A stretch of 64,000 nt of DNA from JBMNUM01 sp050946275 (GCA_050946275.1 JBMNUM010000008.1:1-64000), one strand, 5' to 3'. Positions 41,559 through 49,896 are shown, counted from the first letter of the stretch. The notes: generated by a model from the letters alone, not told the origin. A program made the numbers and translations.

Positions 41559-41969
41559 CTACACCCTACCGTTGACCAGGTCGGCTATGGTGATGCCGTT
41601 GAAGAACTCGCCAACCATCCCATCAAGCTTCTCCCACATGGGGAGCGTCGGGCAGGAATCCGCGCGCTCGCACCCCTCTTGACCGCAGTCGAGGCAGGCA
41701 ACCGGAGCAAGCGAGCCCTCGGTGAGGCGAAGAACATCCCTCACGGTGCATTTCTCGATGTCGCACGCAAGCCGATAGCCGCCGCCTTTTCCACGAAGAC
41801 CTTTAACAAGGCCATTTTTATGCAATATACTGACTATCGCCTCGAGATATTTCGGGGATATACCCTGGCGTTCGGCAACCTCGCGAAGCGGCACGTACTC
41901 CTGGTTGCCATGTTGTGCCAAATCAACCATTACCCTAAGGGCATAGCGACCCTTGGTCGAGATAATCAT
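41559..41969 (-). CDS. Rrf2 family regulator (CymR/IscR-like)
   Basis: 136 residues. Winged helix MIISTKGRYALRVMVDLA, LREVAERQGISPKYLEAIVSIL. It has four Cys at 92, 95, 100 and 106 (ACLDCGQEGCERADSC), so an Fe-S cluster as in IscR is possible. Cotranscription with cysK points instead to a CymR-like cysteine regulator. The ATG follows GGAGGAG. Confidence 0.93.
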   Translation of the reverse strand: MIISTKGRYALRVMVDLAQHGNQEYVPLREVAERQGISPKYLEAIVSILHKNGLVKGLRGKGGGYRLACDIEKCTVRDVLRLTEGSLAPVACLDCGQEGCERADSCPTLPMWEKLDGMVGEFFNGITIADLVNGRV

Positions 41970-42315
41970 TTTGGGCTCCTCCAAAGAAGCATGTAGCTGG
42001 TTGAGTCAAACAATAGCATTTTTGAGAGCGTTTAGCCAAATTCAATAGAACTCGCTTTCTATGCATCTGAAAACAACCGCCGTTTGAAACTTCATTCGTG
42101 CAAACTAACCGAAGCGGCGAAGCTTCCAAGCCCTGACTCCGCCCACCTCACTCTCCCGCCTCTGCGGCGCCCTCGTTGCAGGTGAGCCGAACCCTGCCTT
42201 GTGGCGCACCTGCGGTTGAATGCTTCTCGCGGAGAATAGCCCCGCTTGCGCCTCCGCTAATTGACAAGCAATCCCGCCCTTGCGACAATCAATGAGCTGC
42301 CGATAGGCACGCCTT
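41970..42315. other. 346-nt intergenic region upstream of the Rrf2-cysK operon
   Basis: No credible gene. It should hold the rrf2 promoter at its left. At about 42175-42220 GCAGGTG and CACCTGC form a loose hairpin, and a TTGACAAGCAATCCCGCC repeat sits at about 42260. No clear operator was identified. Confidence 0.5.
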
Positions 42316-42391
42316 GGGGATGTAGCTCAGCTGGGAGAGCATCGCGTTCGCAACGCGGGGGTCGTGGGTTCGAATCCCATCATCTCCACCA
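42316..42391 (+). tRNA. tRNA-Ala (anticodon CGC)
   Basis: Acceptor GGGGATG/CATCTCC (one G-T pair), anticodon loop TTCGCAA (CGC), T-arm GTGGGTTCGAATCCCAT, encoded CCA. Confidence 0.96.
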
Positions 42392-42432
42392 CTCAAATTC
42401 AACGCTCCGATTCCGGGGCGTTTTTCTTTTCG
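42376..42432 (+). repeat. 57-bp direct repeat, copy 1 (tRNA-Ala 3' end plus terminator)
   Basis: It is identical to 42581-42637. It covers the last 16 nt of tRNA-Ala and the following terminator CGCTCCGATTCCGGGGCG with TTTTTCTTTT. Confidence 0.95.
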
Positions 42433-42701
42433 GAACACCCCGGGAGATTCGAACCCACGACCCCCACCCAGCCTCCGAAAGCCGTCACCTGGACTCGAAG
42501 CCGAATCCCCCATGGGACGGCTCAAGCCGCCCCGGCCTCGATGAAAACGTGCCACCGGCACGTTTTCCGGGCGCTCGGCCCCCATCATCTCCACCACTCA
42601 AATTCAACGCTCCGATTCCGGGGCGTTTTTCTTTTCGCAACGAAGGCGCATAATGGTGCCGGATGCAGCAAGGCTTCTCGTGAAGAGGAAGGAGCGATTC
42701 A
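42392..42701. other. 310-nt region with tRNA-Ala fragments
   Basis: It has two copies of the tRNA 3' end plus terminator. Between them is an inverted 19-nt copy of the tRNA-Ala T-arm (42447-42465 against 42357-42375) and a perfect 11-bp hairpin GAAAACGTGCC/GGCACGTTTTC (about 42543-42567). No gene is supported; the frames here are read through tRNA sequence. Confidence 0.7.
42581..42637 (+). repeat. 57-bp direct repeat, copy 2
   Basis: Exact copy of 42376-42432, shifted by 205 nt. The upstream part of the tRNA is missing here, as expected of an attachment-site copy or a partial tandem duplication. Confidence 0.95.
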
Positions 42702-43289
42702 ATGAAGAAACTACTGATTCTCATGATGTGCGGCGTGTTCGCCTGCGGCCTCGCGCTTTGCGGATGCTCGGGCGGAGGATCGGAAGAGCCCGCACCGGAG
42801 GAGCAAGCGGCTCCCGAAGAGCAGGCTGCACCCGAGGAGGCACAGAGCGGCATGGCGAATCCGTGGTCCGATGTCGCGACTGCCGACGAGGCAGCCAAGG
42901 TCGCCGGCCTCGAGTTCTTCGAAGTTCCCACCGATGCAATCGCCGACATGCCCGTCATCCAAGACCCGACCTTCCGTGCCATGGAGGGCATGGCGGAAGC
43001 CAACTACGAGATGGGCGCTTCTGCCGCCACCATCCGCAAGGCCCTTCCCTCCGCGGTTCCCGAGGGCACCGATGCCTCGGGTGTGTATGAGGAGTATGCG
43101 CACACGTGGACTATCAACATCAAGGGACTCGAGGTCACTTGCTTCGGCAACGATGAGGGACGCGCCACCAAATCGCTGTGGAGCGTTGACGACAACCTCT
43201 ACTCGCTCTATGTCCAGGGCCTCGGTGGAGACGAGAACTTCGGCCTCGACGAGGATCAACTCAACTCGGTCATCGCGGAAATCCAGTAG
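42702..43289 (+). CDS. Lipoprotein, function unknown
   Basis: 195 residues. Signal peptide with lipobox LALCGC. A Glu/Pro/Ala/Gln linker has a repeated APEEQAAPEEQ. The mature domain (about 50-195) has beta-type patterns such as HTWTINIKGLEVTCFGND. It is upstream of the molybdoenzyme genes but ends in its own terminator, so no functional link is shown. GAGGAAGGAG precedes the start. Confidence 0.75.
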   Translation: MKKLLILMMCGVFACGLALCGCSGGGSEEPAPEEQAAPEEQAAPEEAQSGMANPWSDVATADEAAKVAGLEFFEVPTDAIADMPVIQDPTFRAMEGMAEANYEMGASAATIRKALPSAVPEGTDASGVYEEYAHTWTINIKGLEVTCFGNDEGRATKSLWSVDDNLYSLYVQGLGGDENFGLDEDQLNSVIAEIQ

Positions 43290-43316
43290 CACAAAGCAAC
43301 AGCGAGCAGATGCTGC

Positions 43317-43352
43317 AAAGGGGCGCCCGGGCTTCGGCTCGGACGCCCCTTT
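43317..43352 (+). terminator. Terminator of the lipoprotein gene
   Basis: AAAGGGGCG / CGCCCCTTT stem with an inner GGGC-TTCG-GCTC hairpin, followed by T-rich sequence, 27 nt after the stop. Confidence 0.85.
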
Positions 43353-43372
43353 CTCGTCTTTGCATGTTTGAT

Positions 43373-43401
43373 GCGACAATCGCGGCGACCGTGGTTGTCG
43401 C
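43373..43401. repeat. 29-nt GCGACAA...TTGTCGC hairpin
   Basis: A 7-bp perfect stem. It is 24/29 identical to the element at 46369-46397, with one compensatory base-pair change. The pair brackets the molybdoenzyme operon. Confidence 0.7.
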
Positions 43402-43537
43402 AATCGCCTCATTTTCTTCTCAAAGTAGGCGAATATGATGGCTTTTTCCCGGTATTTCCCAAGACTACCATAGGGGCAACGAGCCTCCCTTCGGGGAAAG
43501 GAGGCTCGGCAAGAGGAAAGAGGGAAAGGAGAAGGGC

Positions 43538-45943
43538 ATGGCACAAGGAGAGTCATTCGTCTACACGGCATGCCCGGGCTGGGGAGACCACGACTACTGC
43601 GCCCTCAAGACCATCGTCAAGGATGGCAAGATCGTGCGCACGGAGCGCGTGGTGTACTCGGATCCGGAGGAGCCTGACGGCCACATCTGCCAGAAGGGCT
43701 GCTTGGCGGGCCGTCAACCGTACGACCCCAACCGCCTCACCACGCCGCTGAAGCGCGTCGGCGAGCGCGGCGAGGGCAAGTGGGAGGAAATCACCTGGGA
43801 CCAGGCGCTCGACGAGATCGCCGCCAAGCTCCTCGAGCTGAAGGACAAGTACGGCCCCGAGTCCGTCTGCATGTGGCTGCTGCCCGCCGGCTGCCCGCCT
43901 GCGTACGGCTTCGAGCAGTACATCCCGTACCGCTACGCCAACGCCTTCGGCATGACGAACATGATGGCGTCGATCGGCCTGGACAACGGCCCGTTCTACA
44001 CCGAGTTCTACACGGTGGGAACCACGGCTAACCACGTTCTGACCGACCCGCGCATCATGAGCGAGTACGACACCGACCTCATCTACATCTGGGGATGCAA
44101 CCCCGTTGAGAACCAGCTGCGCGTGACGAAGAACCTCGTCATAGCGCGCGAGAAGGGTGCCAAGCTCGTCGACATCGGCCTCATCTTCGACGGCACCGCC
44201 GGCTTCGCGGACGAGTTTGTCGGCGTGAAGCCCGCCAGCGATGGCCACCTGGCCATGGCCATGATCGACTACATCCTGCAGAACAACCTGCAGGCCGATG
44301 CGTACCTTCGTCAGCGCACGACGGCCGGCTACCTCGTCCGCGAGGACACGGGCCTGATGTACAAGACCGCCGACGGCTACTTCGCCGTATGGGACACTGC
44401 CGCGGACGCACTCTCGCCCGTCGCACCCCAGCACGGCGCTTACCAGTGCGAGCTCGAGAACATCGAGCTGTTCGGCGAGCACGAGATCGACGGCGTGAAA
44501 TGCAAGACCGTTCTGCAGCTCGTGAAGGAGCGCGCGCGGGAATGGTCGGCTGAGAAGGTCGCCGAGAGGGTCGGCATATCGCCTGAGCAGATCATCAAGC
44601 TGGCCGACGAGTTCGCGCACGCGCCGCACGCCTTCATCATCAGCGGCTACGGCCTGCGCTACGCGAACACGAACGAGACCTATCGCCTGCAGCACCTGCT
44701 CGGCCTCATCACCGGCCGTCAGGGCACGCCTGGAAGCGGCGTCATCGAGGGCCTGCAGACGCAGGGCTACCCGCTCGTCTTCAACGATGCCGGCATCTCG
44801 ATGCCGGTGCCGGGCGACCCGACGTCAGTCAAGTCGAAGGCCGTGCGCATGATCGACTGGTTCGAGGAGGCCTCCGCGCCGAACAGTCCGTACAAGGCGC
44901 TCATCGTCGCGCAGGGCAACCCGGTTCATCAACAGCCCAACAGGCAGCGCTGGCTCGACATCGTCAACCAGATGGAACTCGTCGTCGACTACGACGTGTG
45001 GCTGACCGACACGGGCGAGATCGCCGACTACGTGCTGCCGGACTGCATGTCGTTCGAGCGCGAGGACCTCATCACCGGCGCCTGCTACAACCACATCATG
45101 CTGCAGGAACCGGCCATCGAGCCGCCCGCCGGCTGCAAGGAGCCCGTCGAGTTCTACACCGAGCTCGCCAAGCGCACCGGCCTCGGACAGTACTTCGACA
45201 AGACGCTGGCCGAGTGGATCGACGTGCGTCTCGACACCAAGTTCCCGCTCATCGCGAACATCGAGCCCAAGGTCACGTACGAGCGCCTCAAGAAGGAGAA
45301 GATGATCCGCGCGATGGTGCCGGCCATGCCGAAATGGGACCCGTACCTCAATCCCGAGGAGGTCATGGCGAACAAGACCGGCCGCATCGAGATCTACGCC
45401 GAGGCCCTGCTGGAGCACGACCTGGCGATCACGAAGCCGATCGAGCCGTCCGATCTGGGCAAGCACCCCGAGTACCCGTTCCAGCTGTTCTCGGGCAGGC
45501 AGCGCTTCTTCATGCAGTCGAGCTTCACCGACGACCCGGTCAATATCGAGCTGTCCGGCGGCACCCCCGCGACGCGCCTCAACCCCGCGGACGCGCAGGA
45601 GCTCGGCCTCATCAGCGGCGAGATGGTCGAGGTCTACAACGACATGGGCCATGTCGTCACGCGCCTCGACATCGACGAGAGCGTTCCGAAGGGCACCGTG
45701 CACGTGTGGTTCGGCTGGCGCCGTCGCCAGTTCGAGGAGGGCACATACGCCGAGATGGTGCATCCCTGCCCGAGCCGAAGCGGCACCGGACCCGTTCAGG
45801 ACAAGTGGTTCAACGACTGGGTGAAGGCGGGGCATTCCCCGAACCCCTTCATCGAGCAGATGGGCACCCTGATCGGCTCGACCGACTGCTATTGGGATTC
45901 GTACTGCAATATCCGCAAGTACGCTGGCGGAGAGGAGGCCTAA
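43538..45943 (+). CDS. Molybdopterin oxidoreductase, catalytic subunit (DMSO reductase family)
   Basis: 801 residues with no Tat or other signal, so it is probably cytoplasmic. Near the start C12, C21 and C51 are spaced as three ligands of the family's 4Fe-4S cluster (ACPGWGDHDYC, HICQKGC). The expected second Cys is replaced by Asp/His (D17/H18). The MGD-binding core has IWGCNPVENQLR, ISGYGLRYANTNETYRLQHL and GPNSPYKALIVAQGNP-like text. The C-terminal domain is typical (ATRLNPADAQELGLISGEMVEVYN). The soluble two-subunit form resembles transhydroxylase/dehydroxylase relatives. The substrate is not predictable here. Confidence 0.93.
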   Translation: MAQGESFVYTACPGWGDHDYCALKTIVKDGKIVRTERVVYSDPEEPDGHICQKGCLAGRQPYDPNRLTTPLKRVGERGEGKWEEITWDQALDEIAAKLLELKDKYGPESVCMWLLPAGCPPAYGFEQYIPYRYANAFGMTNMMASIGLDNGPFYTEFYTVGTTANHVLTDPRIMSEYDTDLIYIWGCNPVENQLRVTKNLVIAREKGAKLVDIGLIFDGTAGFADEFVGVKPASDGHLAMAMIDYILQNNLQADAYLRQRTTAGYLVREDTGLMYKTADGYFAVWDTAADALSPVAPQHGAYQCELENIELFGEHEIDGVKCKTVLQLVKERAREWSAEKVAERVGISPEQIIKLADEFAHAPHAFIISGYGLRYANTNETYRLQHLLGLITGRQGTPGSGVIEGLQTQGYPLVFNDAGISMPVPGDPTSVKSKAVRMIDWFEEASAPNSPYKALIVAQGNPVHQQPNRQRWLDIVNQMELVVDYDVWLTDTGEIADYVLPDCMSFEREDLITGACYNHIMLQEPAIEPPAGCKEPVEFYTELAKRTGLGQYFDKTLAEWIDVRLDTKFPLIANIEPKVTYERLKKEKMIRAMVPAMPKWDPYLNPEEVMANKTGRIEIYAEALLEHDLAITKPIEPSDLGKHPEYPFQLFSGRQRFFMQSSFTDDPVNIELSGGTPATRLNPADAQELGLISGEMVEVYNDMGHVVTRLDIDESVPKGTVHVWFGWRRRQFEEGTYAEMVHPCPSRSGTGPVQDKWFNDWVKAGHSPNPFIEQMGTLIGSTDCYWDSYCNIRKYAGGEEA

Positions 45944-45944
45944 C

Positions 45945-46358
45945 ATGGCGAACAAGATGTTGGTCGACCTCGAGCGCTGCATCGGATGCTGGACGTGCTC
46001 GATGGCCTGCAAGATGCAACACCAGCTGGACGACGATGATTACCGCATCGTCGTAAGGACGCACGGCTCCGGCGCGGGCATCGACCGTCCGCAAGGCGTG
46101 TATCCCAACCTGCGGATGTCGTGGCAGCCGATTTGGAACACCTCGTGCACCTGGTGCGCCGAGAGGCTCGTGGACGGCGACGGCCCGTTCTGCGTCGCCT
46201 GCTGCCCGACGAACGCACTCGCCTTCGGCGACGACGCCGATCCCGAGTCCGCGTTCTCGACAGAGCTCGAGCGCTGCAAGGGCCGCCACTACCAGATCTT
46301 CGAGCTGCCCGCCTACGAGGGATCCCGCAAGGGCATCGTCTACGCGAGCAAGCAGTAA
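45945..46358 (+). CDS. 4Fe-4S electron-transfer subunit of the molybdoenzyme
   Basis: 137 residues. It has a first cluster motif RCIGCWTCSMAC (C12, C15, C18, C22) and further cysteines CTWC and CVACCPTNAL. The family normally carries up to four clusters; this short form has fewer, at least two visible. It starts 1 nt after the catalytic subunit stop, so the two are translated together. Confidence 0.92.
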   Translation: MANKMLVDLERCIGCWTCSMACKMQHQLDDDDYRIVVRTHGSGAGIDRPQGVYPNLRMSWQPIWNTSCTWCAERLVDGDGPFCVACCPTNALAFGDDADPESAFSTELERCKGRHYQIFELPAYEGSRKGIVYASKQ

Positions 46359-46368
46359 GCGCGCATTG

Positions 46369-46397
46369 GTGACAATCACGGCGACCGCGCTTGTCAC
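46369..46397. repeat. 29-nt GTGACAA...TTGTCAC hairpin
   Basis: A 7-bp perfect stem and the same length and loop core (CGGCGACCG) as the 43373 copy. Confidence 0.7.
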
Positions 46398-46401
46398 ATC
46401 C

Positions 46402-46434
46402 AGGAGCGCCCGGGCCTCAACCCGGGCGCTCCTT
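46402..46434 (+). terminator. Terminator of the molybdoenzyme operon
   Basis: AGGAGCGCCCGGG and CCCGGGCGCTCCT with a 5-nt loop, then TTGCTT, about 44 nt after the stop. Confidence 0.9.
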
Positions 46435-46514
46435 TGCTTGCGGGGCGAGTCGCGAACCCCGCGCGAAGTGCTACCCTTGTGAGAGCCAACCCAGTAACGG
46501 CGCGGAGGGTTCCC

Positions 46515-47186
46515 ATGGCACGAAAGTTCTTTCCCGGATGCAAGGTGAAGGCTCGGTATCCCGAGGCGAGCGCATGGCTTGCCGAGAAGGTGATGGAGCG
46601 CGGATACGCCGACGAGGTCACCGGATGCTGCCGCGTCGAGCACCAGAACCTTACGCCGGACGACACTGCCGTGTGCATTTGCAACAACTGCATGGCGATG
46701 ATCGACGAGGATGCCGACAACGGCTCGCTCGATAACATCTGGATTCTCATCGACAACGACCCGGAGTTCCCGCTTCCCTCATACGAGGGGCGACGCATGG
46801 GCATCCAGGATTGCGGACGCGCCTATGACCGCCCCGCGGTGCAAGACGCGATTCGCAGCCTCATGTGCAAGATGGACATAGAGGTGGTCGAGCTTCCGGA
46901 CGCGCGCGAGAAGTCGCGCTTCTGCGGGCCGGCGTTCCTGAAGGCCGTACCGAAGCAGGATGCGTCGTTCGCCCCCTGGCGGTACGTGGAGGATGCGGCC
47001 GAGCGCGGAATCTTCGTCGCCCACGAGCCCGATGAGATCCAGCGGCTGCTCGAGGAGCATTGCGCAGCCATCGAACCCGATGAGGTCGTCTGCTACTGCA
47101 CAGCATGCGACATGGGTCTCGAGGCGGGCGGCAAGCATCCGGTGAACATCATCGAGCTCGTCTCCGGCCGCTTCCGCGAGCGCTAG
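46515..47186 (+). CDS. HdrB-like cysteine-rich iron-sulfur protein
   Basis: 223 residues. FFPGCKVK (C9), then CC at 38/39, then CICNNC (C54, C56, C59), resembles a shortened CCG module of heterodisulfide reductase subunit B. In the second half DCGR, FCGP and CYCTAC give a second, incomplete set. The known family binds unusual Fe-S clusters in electron transfer or disulfide chemistry. The ATG follows GGAGGG. It follows the molybdoenzyme operon but has its own terminator before it, so the link is by proximity only. Confidence 0.75.
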   Translation: MARKFFPGCKVKARYPEASAWLAEKVMERGYADEVTGCCRVEHQNLTPDDTAVCICNNCMAMIDEDADNGSLDNIWILIDNDPEFPLPSYEGRRMGIQDCGRAYDRPAVQDAIRSLMCKMDIEVVELPDAREKSRFCGPAFLKAVPKQDASFAPWRYVEDAAERGIFVAHEPDEIQRLLEEHCAAIEPDEVVCYCTACDMGLEAGGKHPVNIIELVSGRFRER

Positions 47187-47204
47187 GACCCGCCAATCAA
47201 GGCT

Positions 47205-47242
47205 GAGCTGCTTGTCACCCAGCGGAGCTGCTTGTCACCCAG
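47205..47242 (+). repeat. Tandem GAGCTGCTTGTCACCCAG repeat
   Basis: Two exact 18-nt copies with a 20-nt period directly after the HdrB-like gene stop. Confidence 0.85.
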
Positions 47243-47273
47243 GCTATGCAACCCCGCCGCACAACCTGGCGCC

Positions 47274-47366
47274 CCATTTCTTTCGAAAAAGGACGTTTGA
47301 GACATCCTATTTCGAAAGAAATGGTCGAGATTCTCCCTTTTTTGCGTTTTAGGACGTCCTTTTTCG
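47274..47366. other. Mutually exclusive palindromes in a gene-free gap
   Basis: 47274-47288 pairs perfectly with 47310-47324 (15 bp). The inner half CGAAAAAGGACGT (47284-47296) can instead pair with ACGTCCTTTTTCG (47354-47366, 13 bp). The gap lies between convergent genes. Confidence 0.7.
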
Positions 47367-47449
47367 TGCAAAGTTGTAGAACCGCCGCCGGGCGCGTCAA
47401 TCGGGCAGGTCTTTGGCGTGCTGAAAAACGTGACGGCCACGGCCTCCGG

Positions 47450-47478
47450 GTGACAATCATCCTCGCCGCAATCGTCGC
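47450..47478. repeat. 29-nt GTGACAA...GTCGC element
   Basis: Same length and ends as the 43373/46369 elements, with weaker pairing. It ends 1 nt from the tsaB-tsaD stop codon. Confidence 0.45.
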
Positions 47479-47479
47479 A

Positions 47480-49456
47480 TCAGAGAGGGAGGTTCGCCTT
47501 GGCATCGGCCGTTAGGTCGAGGAACTTGCCGTCGCGATAGCTGTCGAGGGCAACAGCCGCGATCATGCCCGCGTTGTCCGTGCAGGCGGAGAGCTCGGGA
47601 AGCGTCACGTTCACGCCGATCTTCTCCATCGCCTCCGTGAGAGCTGCTCGCAGCTCGGGATTGGCCGCCACGCCGCCTCCGAGACAGAACTCGTGCACGC
47701 CCGTCTCCTTCACGGCCGTGACAGCCTTGGCAACCTGCACGTCGACGACGGCGCGCTGGAACGATGCGGCGAGGTCGGGGAGGTTGAGCTCGCGCCCGGC
47801 ATCCAGCTCCTGCTTCACATACGTCATGACTGCCGTCTTCAAACCCGAGAGCGAGAAGCGGTAATCGTGGCTGTGCAGCATGGCGCGGGGAAAGTCGATG
47901 GCTGCGGGATTGCCCTGCGCGGCGAGCTTCGAGATGACGGGTCCGCCGGGATAGCCGAGACCGAGCGCCTTGGCGACCTTGTCGTACGCCTCGCCCACCG
48001 CATCGTCGAGCGTCTGGCCGAGAATCTCGTAGTCGCCCCAATCGCGCACGTGCACGAGCATCGTGTGTCCGCCGGACACGAGCGAGACCACCATGGGCGG
48101 CTGGATATCCGGATTCGAGATCTGGTTGGCGTAGATGTGCCCCTCCATATGATTCACGCCGATGAGGGGGAGGCCGGTCGCCCAGCTCGCGCCCTTCGCG
48201 AAGGCAACGCCCACGACGAGCGCGCCGATGAGGCCGGGACCCTGGGTCACCGCGATGGCATCGAGCTCGCTCCAGCGCAGGCCGCGCTCGAGGCCGAGCG
48301 TCTCGCCTGCATGCTCCATCGTCTCCTCGACGATGCCGACGATCGCCTCCGTGTGCTTGCGCGATGCGATCTCGGGCACGACGCCGCCGAAGCGCTTGTG
48401 GAAGTCGATCTGGGTTGCGAGCAGATCGGAGACCATCTCGCGCTGGCCGTCGATGATGGCCGCAGCGGTCTCGTCACAGGACGACTCGATGGCGAGGATG
48501 AGCGGACGGCGGTCGTCGAGCGGGGCGTCGTCGAGCTCGATATCGCCCGTGATCGCACCGCCGATGTAGGTGAGTTCCTGGTCGAGGGCGACGCCGTCTG
48601 CAGGCACATCCTCCGTCGAGCTCGGTGCAAGCCCCTCGGGGCTGTCGGATTGCTCGATGAAGTCAACCGGATGCAGCAGCACGCCGCGCTGGGGCAGGCC
48701 CTTCGCCTTCCGGGCCTTCTCGTTCTCTTCCGCGTCAGAAAGGCGGGTGTAGACCGGGAGCAAGTCATTCGGGTTGCCCGTGCCGAGCTCGCCGAGGCGG
48801 CGAGCATCTTGAAACGAGAGGATGAGTCCACGGCCCGTCGGGTGCCAGAGGCGCTCGTCGAGGAGCTCGTAGACAACGCCGGCTCCTTCGAATGCGCTTT
48901 CCAGCACCTCCCGGAACTTGAGCAGGCCATCGCCCACGATAGACAGGGGGCGAGACTGCTCGGCGTAGTACTCGGCCCAACGCTCGCATACGGCGACAGG
49001 CTTATCGACGCCATCGGGGTCGAGGCGCTCGATACCCTGGTCGCCAAGCTCATAGCGGACGGGATAGACCTCCTTGCGCAGGGCGTCGTTGAGCACGGCG
49101 AGCTGGCCGCGCACGCCACACGCCCACGCCTCCCAGGCAACGGCATCGAGCGTCGAGGTGCCGAAAAGAGGACGGCCCAAGCCGCTCGCGATGCCCTTGG
49201 CCGTGGCAACGCCAATGCGCACGCCCGTGAACGACCCCGGTCCGCGACCGCACACGACTGCAGCGATGTCTTCCTTGGCAAGGCCCTCGCGCCCCATCAT
49301 CTCGTCGACATACGTGAGCAGGCGCTCGTTCGCGCATCGCGGTGCCGCGATGGAATCTGAGCTGATGATGGCGCCGTCGTCAGCGCGGGCGATGCCGAGA
49401 GCGATTGCCTCGGTAGACGTGTCGAATGCGAGTATCAGTCCTGAAGAGCGGGTCAT
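47480..49456 (-). CDS. tsaD: TsaB-TsaD fusion (tRNA threonylcarbamoyladenosine synthesis)
   Basis: 658 residues. Residues 1-245 are TsaB: LAFDTSTEAIALGI, CGRGPGSFTGVRIGVATAKG. A linker of about 70 residues follows. Residues about 317-658 are TsaD: LAIESSCDETAAAIIDG, VTQGPGLIGALVVG, the metal-binding NHMEGHIYA, SGGHTMLV, GLGYPGGP and the end FCLGGGVAANPELR. Together with TsaE and TsaC these make t6A at position 37 of ANN-decoding tRNAs. The ATG overlaps the tsaE stop (ATGA). The linker may be the trace of a lost RimI domain; that is inference. Confidence 0.95.
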   Translation of the reverse strand: MTRSSGLILAFDTSTEAIALGIARADDGAIISSDSIAAPRCANERLLTYVDEMMGREGLAKEDIAAVVCGRGPGSFTGVRIGVATAKGIASGLGRPLFGTSTLDAVAWEAWACGVRGQLAVLNDALRKEVYPVRYELGDQGIERLDPDGVDKPVAVCERWAEYYAEQSRPLSIVGDGLLKFREVLESAFEGAGVVYELLDERLWHPTGRGLILSFQDARRLGELGTGNPNDLLPVYTRLSDAEENEKARKAKGLPQRGVLLHPVDFIEQSDSPEGLAPSSTEDVPADGVALDQELTYIGGAITGDIELDDAPLDDRRPLILAIESSCDETAAAIIDGQREMVSDLLATQIDFHKRFGGVVPEIASRKHTEAIVGIVEETMEHAGETLGLERGLRWSELDAIAVTQGPGLIGALVVGVAFAKGASWATGLPLIGVNHMEGHIYANQISNPDIQPPMVVSLVSGGHTMLVHVRDWGDYEILGQTLDDAVGEAYDKVAKALGLGYPGGPVISKLAAQGNPAAIDFPRAMLHSHDYRFSLSGLKTAVMTYVKQELDAGRELNLPDLAASFQRAVVDVQVAKAVTAVKETGVHEFCLGGGVAANPELRAALTEAMEKIGVNVTLPELSACTDNAGMIAAVALDSYRDGKFLDLTADAKANLPL

Positions 49457-49893
49457 TCTATCGTTATCTCCCTCGTGTTCTCGTCGATCACCCTGATGGT
49501 GATGATGGTGGCCTCGTCCGGCAGGATACCGGGAAACTTGTCGGCCCACTCGACGAGGCTCGCACAGCCGGATTCGAGGATGCCGAAGAAGTCGATGTCG
49601 TCGAGCTGCGCCTCCTCCTCGAGGCGATAGAGATCCCAGTGCGCAAGCTGCAGGGGATGGCCCGCTCCGGCCTCGTCCACATACCGCCCGTCGTAAAGGC
49701 GCAGGATGTTGAATGTCGGGCTCGTCACAGGCTCCTCGATTCCCAAGCCGAGGGCAACGCCCTTCGCGAAATGCGTCTTGCCCGCACCAAGGTCGCCGAC
49801 GAGCGAGACGACGTCACCCGGACGCAGCTTCTCGCCGAACGCGCGACCTATCTCCAGCGTCTCCTCGACGGATGTGCTCGTCAGCTTCTCCAT
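49453..49893 (-). CDS. tsaE: tRNA t6A synthesis ATPase TsaE
   Basis: 146 residues. Walker A SLVGDLGAGKTHFAKG, then SPTFNILRLYDG and LAHWDLYRLEEE, the family's ATPase and partner-binding motifs. It is translationally coupled to tsaB-tsaD and lies 3 nt after udg. Confidence 0.97.
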   Translation of the reverse strand: MEKLTSTSVEETLEIGRAFGEKLRPGDVVSLVGDLGAGKTHFAKGVALGLGIEEPVTSPTFNILRLYDGRYVDEAGAGHPLQLAHWDLYRLEEEAQLDDIDFFGILESGCASLVEWADKFPGILPDEATIITIRVIDENTREITIE

Positions 49894-49896
49894 CGG

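Noticed and set aside
42261..42653. 130-residue frame after tRNA-Ala
   Set aside because: It is built from tRNA-Ala and its duplicated 3' end; no start signal.
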